Shown: positions 1-6,967 of the stretch, one piece after another
How positions within the stretch are numbered: the first letter of the stretch is position 1
How the letters are laid out: the number at the start of each line of letters is the position of its first letter
Assembly (NCBI GenBank): GCA_945860865.1
Contig: CAMARW010000003.1
Span: forward strand, 1 to 59,176
Reading direction: 5' to 3'
DNA from: Chitinophaga pinensis
GTDB lineage: Bacteria; Bacteroidota; Bacteroidia; UKL13-3
Length of the DNA: 59,176 nt
The notes under the pieces: generated by a model
Database searches by the model: none
What the model saw: the letters and a program-made list of their open reading frames with translations, nothing else
Told to the model about the DNA's origin: nothing
Made by a program: the position numbers and the translations under genes

Positions 1-88
1 GGCGTGTGATCTCTTCTACTGTTTTGCCATTTTCAAATTCTTTGAGAATATTGGCAATTTGGGTTGGACTGAATTTGCTCTTTTTCAT
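1..88 (-). CDS. IS3-family transposase OrfA, N-terminal fragment cut by the window edge
   Basis: Reading the minus strand from an ATG at 88 gives 29 codons that run off the left edge. They begin MKKSKFSPTQIANILKEFEN and continue GKTVEEITR. This is the classic opening of OrfA proteins of IS3-family elements, the helix-turn-helix subunit that binds the terminal repeats and is joined to OrfB by programmed frameshifting. Only the start of the first helix region is present, so subgroup and intactness cannot be judged. A plausible IS terminus lies 61 bp upstream, at 149. The family call rests on the N-terminal pattern alone but fits both the position and the terminal repeat. Confidence 0.8.
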   Translation of the reverse strand, partial: MKKSKFSPTQIANILKEFENGKTVEEITR

Positions 89-111
89 TTGTATACAATT
101 TTAAAGTTTTT

Positions 112-149
112 TCTACTTTCAAATTGTACTAATTTCGGGGGGCCTTACA
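112..149 (-). mobile_element. Putative terminal inverted repeat (left end) of the IS3-family element
   Basis: On the minus strand the sequence starting at 149 begins TGTAAGGCCCCCCGAAATTA and leads into the OrfA start at 88. IS3-family ends usually begin TG and carry a C-run followed by an A-run, as here. The element therefore extends leftward out of the window. The other end and the target duplication cannot be seen. Confidence 0.6.
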
Positions 150-247
150 ACACCTATGCTTAATGCAGTTGGGGATTTTGGGAAACTAAATTGTCAACCA
201 ACACTAATTTACAATAGAAGTACAAACTTCCAATTAACCACGTTAGC
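150..247 (-). repeat. attC-like site A (degenerate), downstream of the toxin-antitoxin genes
   Basis: On the minus strand, GCTAAC (242-247) follows the end of the antitoxin gene by about 60 bp, in the same position as the simple sites at 1150-1155 and 5143-5148 downstream of the next genes. GCTAAC fits the RYYAAC form of an attC outer core site. The rest of the palindrome is poor, and the IS end at 149 may have removed its far arm. This 220-bp stretch (89-308) otherwise holds no convincing gene. Confidence 0.3.
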
Positions 248-308
248 CCCCATTGGCCAAACGCGTATTACGGACTGCAATTCTCTTTGTCGACTATTCT
301 ATTGTCTG

Positions 309-611
309 TTAAGCAAGCTCAACATTGAAATTGACTTTTGCACCTAAAGCGTCAAACACTTTTAAGATTGTTTCAAAGCGTGCGTTTTTTATGCTGTTTT
401 CTATTTTGGAGATTTGTGCTTTCTGAACGCCAACAAGTTCTCCTAATTGCTCTTGAGTCAGATGGCGTTCCTGTCTTGCCTGTTTAATGGCTTGTCCTAA
501 CAAGTCAATTCGCAACTCATTTTCGAAAGCGTCACGTTTTTTAGTTCCACGTTTGCCAACGTGCTTGTCAATCATTGTGTCAAGTGAAACTGTTTTGAAT
601 TTATCTATCAT
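309..611 (-). CDS. XRE-family antitoxin (HigA-like)
   Basis: A 100-residue helix-turn-helix protein. The Cro/C1-type domain occupies roughly residues 38-95, with the typical LTQEQLGELVGVQKAQISKI recognition helices near 52-71. It starts 2 bp after the stop of the RelE/HigB-like toxin gene, so toxin precedes antitoxin as in higBA rather than relBE. Known HigA proteins neutralise the mRNA interferase and repress the shared promoter; I infer the same here. The leading 37 residues are basic and lie outside the HTH. It is probably co-transcribed from the promoter at 976-1006. An isolated XRE regulator is possible but less likely given the spacing. Confidence 0.85.
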   Translation of the reverse strand: MIDKFKTVSLDTMIDKHVGKRGTKKRDAFENELRIDLLGQAIKQARQERHLTQEQLGELVGVQKAQISKIENSIKNARFETILKVFDALGAKVNFNVELA

Positions 612-613
612 AA

Positions 614-961
614 TTATTTCTTTTTATTCTTATTTTCTAAATACTGCCTTCTAATATCTTCAGCCTTTTTGATTTCCTTCGGAGGTGTCTTTTGAGTTTT
701 TTTCAATATTCCATGAGTCGCAACAACCAAAGTGTTTTTGCCGTCAACTTTGTCCCAAAAGGCGAAAAGTCTGTAGGCTCTACTATTATATAGCGTTCTA
801 AATTCCCAAATAGAGTCAGTGAGTTTTTTGAATAGTTCGTTGTCGCTAACGAACTGCGATTTTTTCAAATTGTAGTATATCTTTTCTCTTACTTTTGAGT
901 CAAGGTTCTCTAAAAACTCGATGGCTTCGGAAAGTAATTCAATCTCAAAGGTTGGCTTCAT
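614..961 (-). CDS. RelE/HigB-superfamily toxin (Gp49-like)
   Basis: A 115-residue protein with the fold pattern of phage-derived Gp49/HigB toxins: an N-terminal helical segment, then IWEFRTLYNSRAYRLFAFWD (about 51-70), a strand with VVATHGILKKTQKTP (about 79-93), and a basic C-terminal tail. Family members are ribosome-dependent or free mRNA endonucleases. The conserved arginines in the EFR and YR positions and the H/K-rich strand are in place, so the toxin is probably intact. It is the first gene of a two-gene unit with the HTH antitoxin and has its own promoter just upstream. Confidence 0.85.
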   Translation of the reverse strand: MKPTFEIELLSEAIEFLENLDSKVREKIYYNLKKSQFVSDNELFKKLTDSIWEFRTLYNSRAYRLFAFWDKVDGKNTLVVATHGILKKTQKTPPKEIKKAEDIRRQYLENKNKKK

Positions 962-975
962 TCACAAAAATTTAT

Positions 976-1006
976 CAAATGTAAATATTTCCCAATTAGG
1001 AAACAA
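976..1006 (-). promoter_or_regulatory. Bacteroidota-type promoter of the toxin-antitoxin operon
   Basis: On the minus strand TTG (1006-1004) is followed after 20 bp by TACATTTG (983-976), an exact TAnnTTTG -7 box. The toxin ATG lies 15 bp downstream, giving a leader of only a few bases. Confidence 0.55.
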
Positions 1007-1062
1007 GTGATATTAATATTCAAGATCTAATTGCCGACTTTTTATCTGTCGTTAAGATTGTC

Positions 1063-1155
1063 GGTAAAGGTTTCGGGCTTACTGAAGTTGGCGATTTTCA
1101 CCACAAATTTTGATGTGGAGAACGGAACCGCCAATTTTGCAAAACCCGTGTTAAC
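1063..1155 (-). repeat. attC-like site B, imperfect palindrome downstream of the helicase gene
   Basis: Read on the minus strand this begins with GTTAAC (1155-1150) and ends near TTTACC (1068-1063). The arms pair: CGGGTTTT with AAGCCCG (1074-1080), CGCCAA (1129-1134) with TTGGCG (1088-1093), and an inner CCACA (1101-1105) with TGTGG (1114-1118). The size, nested imperfect arms and simple outer cores resemble an integron attC site. It lies between the helicase stop and the toxin promoter, exactly at a gene-unit boundary. Confidence 0.4.
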
Positions 1156-1174
1156 AACTGGAATTATTTTTGTC

Positions 1175-4100
1175 TTATTTTAAAATTCTAATAAATTCAC
1201 CCACAACCCTCATACCTGCTGAATTTTCTTCTGTGATTGAAATGTTTTGATATGAACTGTCATATGAATTTGGTCTTAAGACAATAGAAGTATGCGCCCA
1301 AGTATCTTCTGAAAAAGACTTTTCACTCGAATAGGTTTTAATAGTAAATGCTGAGTTAAAATCCGGATCTTGTATGTTTCTATTTTCCACCAATACAATC
1401 TTCCCATTCCTACTTCCTCCTGTATATATTTTAAATAAGCAAATAGACCCATTAGGTATTACCCTATTCATAGATTCTCCAATAATTTTGCACGCAAAGT
1501 ACTCTTTTCCAGAACTGTTTTCGGGTCCTTCTATCAATTTGAAGTCCTTTTCTGACTGCATTTCGCTGAACGAACCTGCGGCGGCATAGAATTCATAAAA
1601 TGGAATCGGGTTTCTTAACTCTTCTTGAAAATCTGAGGATTCCTGAATTGGAATGATTTGGCCTGTCTTTTTTAGTTTTTCATCCCCATGCATTACTTTT
1701 TCATTTAGATAGTCGTACATAGTTTGTGTAACAGGATCAGCTAAATTGAATCTGAATTTAACAACAGGAAGTAGCTTTCCACTATCGTTTGGCATAGTGG
1801 TTTGCTCTATTTGATTTAAATTAGGGCTTAATTCACCCATGTAATAAAATTCAAGTCCCTCGTCATTGTTTTTCTTTATAAACAATGGAAGTCTAATCGA
1901 TCCGTTGTTGCCTAAAATGGATTGAACATCATTACTTTTCAGAGTTCGATTGGACTTTGACATCCAATCAAATTCTTTGTTGTTCACAAACTCGTCCTCG
2001 TACTTAGTTGACTCTGAAATATGTTCTTCTTTATGATAATTCACAAAAATGGGACAATGTTCGTTGTCTGGACTTACTAAATATCCGCCCACGTTTTGGG
2101 CAACTGGATTTTCAGAAACATTCAATATTCGAAATACATCTTTTCTAGAATATTTCCTGTAAAGCACAAATCCATTCCGCCATTTGTCTGTATCGAATTG
2201 TTTATCGAATTCGTAAATTGAATAATCCACTGAATCCAGAAGGAAACGTTTAAATTCAATTTGTTTCAAGTGCTGTTCGAAAACATTTGAAAAAACAAAT
2301 TCCCTATTCACCATACTTAAAACATCAATATCATAAATACTTTTAATCGAAAGCATTTTACCATCTTTCTTTTCGCGCACAAACTCAAAATTTAAATTCG
2401 CAACACAAGACTTAATTGTCTTTTCAGAGATTGAATATTGATATTTATTATAAACCACTTCTTTCAATTTACTAACTGAAAGCTGTCCTTCTTGAATGAG
2501 TAATTTAAGAATCAAGCTTTCTTCCAATCTTTTAGAGTTATTGATTTCCTTAGAAAAAAATTCCAGAAGTTTTTCCTGATGTCCTGATAATTCAGCGGCT
2601 TCCAATTTTTCAACTTTCACTACAAAATTGTAATAAGAATTCGCATAATCTACGAAAATGAAGGGATCGCGAGAACCATGGTCTATAAAATCCATCATCA
2701 TTGGAATTCGACCAAGCCTAAATTTTAATAGGCTGTAATCTTTTTTCAAATCAGAGAATAGCTGCATATTGGCAGAATCAATAGATTTAAAGATTCTCTC
2801 TTTGGATATTTCATCAAAATTAATGGTAGAAGCTCCAGGAAGCATCCTACTACCCTCGGTTATCAATTTTCTTAATGAATCTTTGTTGTATGAAGTATCA
2901 CCGTATAAAGCGATTGGTATGATGTAGTTGTTTTCATAGTTGCCGATAAAATCAATCACTGTTAAATAACCTTTTCCTTCAATCTTTCTTAATCCTCTTC
3001 CTAATTGTTGAACGAAAATAATCGCAGAATTTGTTGGACGAAGCATTATAATCTGATTGATTTTTGGAATATCAATTCCTTCGTTAAAAATATCTACAGT
3101 GAAAATATAATCAAGTTTTTCACTTAGATTATCGGTCTCTAACTTTTCAATCGAACTCACTCTTTCTTCTTCACTACTATCACCATTTAATGCAACCGTT
3201 TTGAATCCTTTTGAATTAAATAACTCAGATAATTCAAGTGCTTCGTTATTTCTGGAACAGAATATTAAACCTCTCGTTATTCCATTATCACTGCCATAAA
3301 ATTTTGTCTTCTCAATAATACGTTCAACTCGCTCATTTGAAACTAAATATCTGAAATCCGATTTATTATCAATTTCTTTATTATCGATAGATAAATCGGC
3401 AACACCAAAGTAATGAAATGAGCTAAGCATTTTCTCTTCCATTGCTCTGCTTAATCTAATTTCATAGGCAATGTTGTGATCAAAGAGTTGAAATATATCA
3501 ATTCCATCTGTACGCTCAGGGGTAGCAGTCATCCCTAGAAGAAATTTTGGTTCAAAGTGATCTAATAAACGTAAATAAGAATCTGCACCCGATCTATGTG
3601 TTTCATCAATTATTATATAATCAAAATGATCTTTCGGGAAGTTACCAAGATGGTTTATTCGCGAAATAGTTTGAATAGTGGAAAAAATAAAATCAGCATC
3701 TAATTCTCTCTGATTTCCAGAATACAATCCCATGGTTCTATCTTTTCCAAAAACACTTTGAAACGTCTTTAAAGATTCTTTAGCAATAGTTAATCTATGA
3801 ACAACGAAAAGTAGTCTTTTTGGATTAAAAGCTTTTGCATCAAATGCTGATAAGTATGTTTTTCCCGTACCAGTTGCCGAAATTATTAGCGCTTTGTTTT
3901 TTTTCTCAAACCTTAATTTATTCAATTTTTCCAAAGCTTCTATTTGCATTGAATTTGGAGTAGTAATCTCTTTATATTTAGCGATAAATTCAATTTTGCT
4001 TTTTTGATTTAGGATTAATTGACTCTGATAGATTTCTTCATATAATGCAATATACTCTGTCGTTACTGGTGTTCCATTTTCAAAATCAGAGTAAAACTCT

Positions 4101-4612
4101 CGAAGGACTTTGTCAACAATGCCGCTTTCGCCTAGTGCAGAAACTTTAATATTCCACTCCTTGTTAGTGGATAATGCTTGTGCCGTTAGATTACTGCTGC
4201 CAACAATCAGATTGTAATACTCTTTGCTCTTAAAGATGTATCCTTTCGTGTGCGCGTTTCCTGTCGTTGCAATTCTTAAATCAATATTTTTAAATTGCAA
4301 TAACCTTTTTAATGCTTCGGGCTGCGTAAAATTTAAATACTGTGACACCAATATTTTTCCTTGAATTTCTCGGTCTTCTAATTCTTTCAGTTTATTGATA
4401 ATTGCAGCAACTCCACTTGTCGTAACAAAAGCTACTGAAATAAAAAATTGACTGCAATTTTCAAATTCATGAAGTATAGTTGAAAGCACCTTTTTGGGCG
4501 GCCTCTTTTGATTTACGAGTAACTCTGGCTGATAATCTTGATTAGATAAAATGGATTTATCAATATAGCCTGTCAGTAAACTTTTTGTGAAATTATTTAA
4601 TAGATCATCCAT
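1175..4612 (-). CDS. PLD-like nuclease / SF2 helicase / DUF3427 / S24 peptidase-like fusion
   Basis: A 1,145-residue multidomain protein. Residues about 40-180 form a phospholipase-D-like domain with one HxK motif (H121, K123) and GSSNLT about 15 residues on. An SF2 helicase core follows: Walker A SATGTGKT (245-252), DETH box (336-339), TATPERTD (362-369), and motif VI QQLGRGLR (535-542). The next ~400 residues match the place of DUF3427. The last ~130 resemble a LexA/S24 fold, with GESM carrying Ser1047 and a candidate lysine at 1092. I chose the ATG at 4612, not the upstream TTG, because it overlaps the NUDIX gene by 8 bp, as in coupled operons. Such helicases are suspected in DNA repair or phage defence; the S24 tail suggests damage-linked self-cleavage. 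Function is inferred, not shown. Confidence 0.85.
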   Translation of the reverse strand: MDDLLNNFTKSLLTGYIDKSILSNQDYQPELLVNQKRPPKKVLSTILHEFENCSQFFISVAFVTTSGVAAIINKLKELEDREIQGKILVSQYLNFTQPEALKRLLQFKNIDLRIATTGNAHTKGYIFKSKEYYNLIVGSSNLTAQALSTNKEWNIKVSALGESGIVDKVLREFYSDFENGTPVTTEYIALYEEIYQSQLILNQKSKIEFIAKYKEITTPNSMQIEALEKLNKLRFEKKNKALIISATGTGKTYLSAFDAKAFNPKRLLFVVHRLTIAKESLKTFQSVFGKDRTMGLYSGNQRELDADFIFSTIQTISRINHLGNFPKDHFDYIIIDETHRSGADSYLRLLDHFEPKFLLGMTATPERTDGIDIFQLFDHNIAYEIRLSRAMEEKMLSSFHYFGVADLSIDNKEIDNKSDFRYLVSNERVERIIEKTKFYGSDNGITRGLIFCSRNNEALELSELFNSKGFKTVALNGDSSEEERVSSIEKLETDNLSEKLDYIFTVDIFNEGIDIPKINQIIMLRPTNSAIIFVQQLGRGLRKIEGKGYLTVIDFIGNYENNYIIPIALYGDTSYNKDSLRKLITEGSRMLPGASTINFDEISKERIFKSIDSANMQLFSDLKKDYSLLKFRLGRIPMMMDFIDHGSRDPFIFVDYANSYYNFVVKVEKLEAAELSGHQEKLLEFFSKEINNSKRLEESLILKLLIQEGQLSVSKLKEVVYNKYQYSISEKTIKSCVANLNFEFVREKKDGKMLSIKSIYDIDVLSMVNREFVFSNVFEQHLKQIEFKRFLLDSVDYSIYEFDKQFDTDKWRNGFVLYRKYSRKDVFRILNVSENPVAQNVGGYLVSPDNEHCPIFVNYHKEEHISESTKYEDEFVNNKEFDWMSKSNRTLKSNDVQSILGNNGSIRLPLFIKKNNDEGLEFYYMGELSPNLNQIEQTTMPNDSGKLLPVVKFRFNLADPVTQTMYDYLNEKVMHGDEKLKKTGQIIPIQESSDFQEELRNPIPFYEFYAAAGSFSEMQSEKDFKLIEGPENSSGKEYFACKIIGESMNRVIPNGSICLFKIYTGGSRNGKIVLVENRNIQDPDFNSAFTIKTYSSEKSFSEDTWAHTSIVLRPNSYDSSYQNISITEENSAGMRVVGEFIRILK

Positions 4613-5000
4613 TGGCAACCAGTTTTTTTACAATTGGAATATCAGCCCCTGCCCAATCAAGCTGATTGAGCTCATTAACTTTTAACCATTTTTTATCTAT
4701 ATGCTCATTAAGAGTAAGGTCTTTGGAGTCAACTTCACAAATATAACTATGCATTGTTAATTCAAAATCTGGGTATAAATGCACAACGGTGATAAGGAAG
4801 GATTTGATTTTAATTGAAAGATTCAATTCCTCTAATAATTCTCTATTCAATGCTTCTTCCCTGGTTTCGCCTTCTTCAATTTTCCCACCAGGAAATTCAA
4901 ATTTCTCTGATATATAATGGAGCTTATTTTTGGGTCTTTGAACACAAAGAATATCATCTTTCCAAAATATTACACCAGCAACAACTTCAATTTTTTTCAT
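4605..5000 (-). CDS. NUDIX (deoxy)nucleoside triphosphate pyrophosphohydrolase, MutT-like
   Basis: A 131-residue NUDIX protein. The box GX5EX7REUXEEXGU is present at residues 39-60 with G39, E45, R53, E54, E57 and E58; only the late Gly is replaced by Asn60. MutT-type family members hydrolyse damaged or modified (d)NTPs to monophosphates. It is the first gene of a two-gene unit and overlaps the helicase-S24 gene by 8 bp, so the two proteins are probably made in fixed proportion. This pairing suggests it cleans or modifies nucleotides in the same repair or defence process. Substrate cannot be read from the sequence. The ATG at 5000 is the only sensible start. Confidence 0.88.
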   Translation of the reverse strand: MKKIEVVAGVIFWKDDILCVQRPKNKLHYISEKFEFPGGKIEEGETREEALNRELLEELNLSIKIKSFLITVVHLYPDFELTMHSYICEVDSKDLTLNEHIDKKWLKVNELNQLDWAGADIPIVKKLVANG

Positions 5001-5035
5001 AATTAACCTATTCTTTTTTTCTATTTATACTTGTT

Positions 5036-5148
5036 GGTAACAGTTTTGGCGCTTGGCGAAGAAGCGGATTTCGGAGCACAGAACTTGATACGATGCACAA
5101 AGCTTCAATTAATTACTGTACCCGCTTTTTTGCCAAAAGCTTGTTAGC
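5036..5148 (-). repeat. attC-like site C, imperfect palindrome between the NUDIX unit and the next gene
   Basis: Read on the minus strand the element opens with GCTAAC (5148-5143) and closes with GTTACC (5041-5036). Inside, GCCAAAA (5132-5138) pairs with TTTTGGC (5044-5050) and CCGCTT (5122-5127) with AAGCGG (5062-5067), leaving an unpaired centre of about 50 bases. This arrangement of outer cores and two offset arms is that of an attC site. It lies just downstream of the secreted-protein gene and just upstream of the NUDIX gene. Confidence 0.42.
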
Positions 5149-5175
5149 GGTTCGGCATTTTTCATTCGTCATATT

Positions 5176-5763
5176 TTACAAATCGTCTTTTGCTTTGGCG
5201 TTAATAATGGCACTATTTATTTTGTCAAAATACATTATCTTAACAAAGCAAGATGCTACGCTACTATGGTCAATTGATATCTGAATTTCACCTTTGCCTG
5301 TTTGCCAAATAGCGTAATATTTGCAATTGTCCATTACAACTTCATGCATTTTGCTATTGTCATCAAGAGGTAATTGGAATGATTTAACATCAAACTTTTC
5401 AACTTCCTCAAAAGGTTTTCCATATTTCTCGGTAAGCATTTGTTTTAAATCAAAATAGTTTGCAGAAAGTCTTGACCATGTGTCTTGTTTTGGGAAAAGC
5501 ACGCCTATTTTATAAACCAGATCCTTTTGTTTTAATGTTGAAACGCCCACGTGGCAATCTTTGAATCCTGCGAAATCACCATTTAGTATTGCTATGCCGT
5601 CTTCTGTTCCTAAATGCGTAAAACCGCCTTGTTTCATTTTAGAGACATATTCGTTAAGTGTTCCGTCAATTGGGACGCCTTTGAATAATAAATGCTCTGA
5701 TGTCTGAGCAATTGTTAACGTTATAGTTAATGCACCGATGAGTGTTAAAAATATTGTTCTCAT
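5176..5763 (-). CDS. Small secreted protein of unknown function
   Basis: A protein of 195 residues from the ATG at 5763; another ATG four codons upstream is less likely because the hydrophobic signal peptide begins directly at MRTIFLTLIGALTITLTIAQ. The mature part has no motif I recognise. It has a GTEDGIAILNGDFAGFKDC segment near residues 53-71 and two further cysteines, so a disulfide in the periplasm is possible. It stands alone between attC-like site C and a gene-poor stretch, which fits a single-gene cassette. I do not recognise the family and assign no function. Confidence 0.7.
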   Translation of the reverse strand: MRTIFLTLIGALTITLTIAQTSEHLLFKGVPIDGTLNEYVSKMKQGGFTHLGTEDGIAILNGDFAGFKDCHVGVSTLKQKDLVYKIGVLFPKQDTWSRLSANYFDLKQMLTEKYGKPFEEVEKFDVKSFQLPLDDNSKMHEVVMDNCKYYAIWQTGKGEIQISIDHSSVASCFVKIMYFDKINSAIINAKAKDDL

Positions 5764-5775
5764 AATAGTTGTCAT

Positions 5776-6196
5776 TTGTAATTAATCTAGTTTTTGGTTG
5801 TCCTAATGCTGACCGCCAACTTAAATATATTTCTAACAAAACTACCTAAAACCACCAAATTTGTGTTGACTTTATTTAGCTAATATCACATTTATCTTTA
5901 CGAATATAATTTATTACACGATTGTTAGATAAAAATTTAAGAGTAGGAAGCAATACCTCGCTTTATAAATTTTGTGGCAAAGTAAGGATGAACCATAATA
6001 GATATTAACAGCGTAAAAAGTTAAAATGAACTTGCAGCAATTTGGAATACAGCCATTTTTTATAAAACAGAAAAATTGGCTGTATTTAGTTTTCATATGT
6101 ATGCTAATACCAACTTTACACCCGCCAGGAATAATTCAGGTAATGGATGATAGCACTAAGAGTAGCTTAAGTTTCAATCATAAATTCAGCATGGCA
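5776..6196. other. 421-bp gene-poor intergenic region
   Basis: No convincing gene; the short frames here have no homology I recognise and no promoter-start arrangement. The left part (about 5800-5815) contains a CCGCCAAC segment that recalls an arm of the attC-like sites and may be the outer edge of the cassette region. A strong hairpin lies at 6046-6086. Confidence 0.6.
6046..6086. repeat. Perfect 10-bp inverted repeat (hairpin)
   Basis: AATACAGCCA (6046-6055) pairs with TGGCTGTATT (6077-6086), extended by a T-run facing an A-run inside the loop. It is not followed by a clean T-tract after the right arm on either strand, so terminator function is uncertain. It could be a relic of a mobile element end. 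Confidence 0.5.
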
Positions 6197-6853
6197 TTAA
6201 AATTCTTTTTCTGAGAGTTCTTTAATTAAATTTCCGTTTACATCAAACAAACAGTTTTGAGTAAACCGTCCTTTCTGATTTTCGGAATCTATGCCTGTGA
6301 TTTCAATTTGAACCCCGGCTGCAGTTACTTTTTGTAACCAACCTGCTTTAAAGAAAACCAATTGGCGTGTGTTTAAATTGTAGTAGTGAATTGCCGGACA
6401 AGTAGCCCAACCTGCTGTTTGAAAGTATAATCTTTCTCCATCTTTAGATAGCATGGGAGATTCTATGCCGCACAAATTGTTGTTTGGGTAAATTTTTGAA
6501 TTAGCATAACTCGGTTGTGTGCCCCCAATGCCATCTAAACAAGTTGTAAAAAGTACGGTGTCTTTATTTGTTTTTAGGTTAAACAGGCGAATAGATAATT
6601 GGTCGTAAGATTCTTGTCCTTCTTCCTCCTTGGTTTTCGATTTTCTTTCGATTCTTTGATAGACCACAAAATTTTTAACTTTTGAGAATGCAATCTCAGT
6701 GTTGTATCCAGTAGAAACAATCTCCTTGGATTTGCCATTGTTATATTTAACAAATATTTTTCCTTCTTTGGCAAATACATTTATTATAGTTTGTGCCTTA
6801 GCTAAATTTATAAATAGCAGGGCAAGCACAAGGCTTAAGATTACTTTTTTCAT
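6197..6853 (-). CDS. Secreted protein with TolB/beta-propeller-like repeats, unknown function
   Basis: A protein of 218 residues with a clear signal peptide (MKKVILSLVLALLFINLAKA, cut before Q21). The mature part is strand-rich. It contains SPMLSKDGERLYFQTAGW (about 133-150), the pattern seen in WD40/TolB-like blades (S-P-x-S-x-D-G-x-x-L-x-F). Only two or three such blades fit in this length, so it is not a full propeller. Expected location is periplasm or surface. The gene is monocistronic, with over 100 bp on each side. Function unknown. Confidence 0.75.
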   Translation of the reverse strand: MKKVILSLVLALLFINLAKAQTIINVFAKEGKIFVKYNNGKSKEIVSTGYNTEIAFSKVKNFVVYQRIERKSKTKEEEGQESYDQLSIRLFNLKTNKDTVLFTTCLDGIGGTQPSYANSKIYPNNNLCGIESPMLSKDGERLYFQTAGWATCPAIHYYNLNTRQLVFFKAGWLQKVTAAGVQIEITGIDSENQKGRFTQNCLFDVNGNLIKELSEKEF

Positions 6854-6967
6854 GTTTTTTTGTTTTTATTTAAAGTATAGAAGTAGCTTATAAATGTACT
6901 TAAATTTTAACATATTATCTTTTATTTCCCCCTAATTTTCATTGGATGTGAAGAGAAGTAATTGGTT

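Noticed and set aside
156-347. 63-codon plus-strand frame next to the IS end
   Set aside because: No recognisable motif, no promoter box, overlaps the antitoxin 3' end, and lies across an attC-like region.
1175-5000. Assigning the helicase-NUDIX pair to a named phage-defence system (Gabija, Hachiman, DISARM, Mokosh)
   Set aside because: Domain content does not match any of these as I know them: no DUF1837, TOPRIM/UvrD pair or methylase, and the DUF3427 and S24 parts are extra.
5093-5284. 63-codon plus-strand frame in site C
   Set aside because: It runs through the palindrome and into the reverse of the secreted-protein gene; no independent evidence of coding.
6026-6214. 62-codon plus-strand frame in the gene-poor region
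   Set aside because: Spans the hairpin and ends in the next gene; no motif or start signal.
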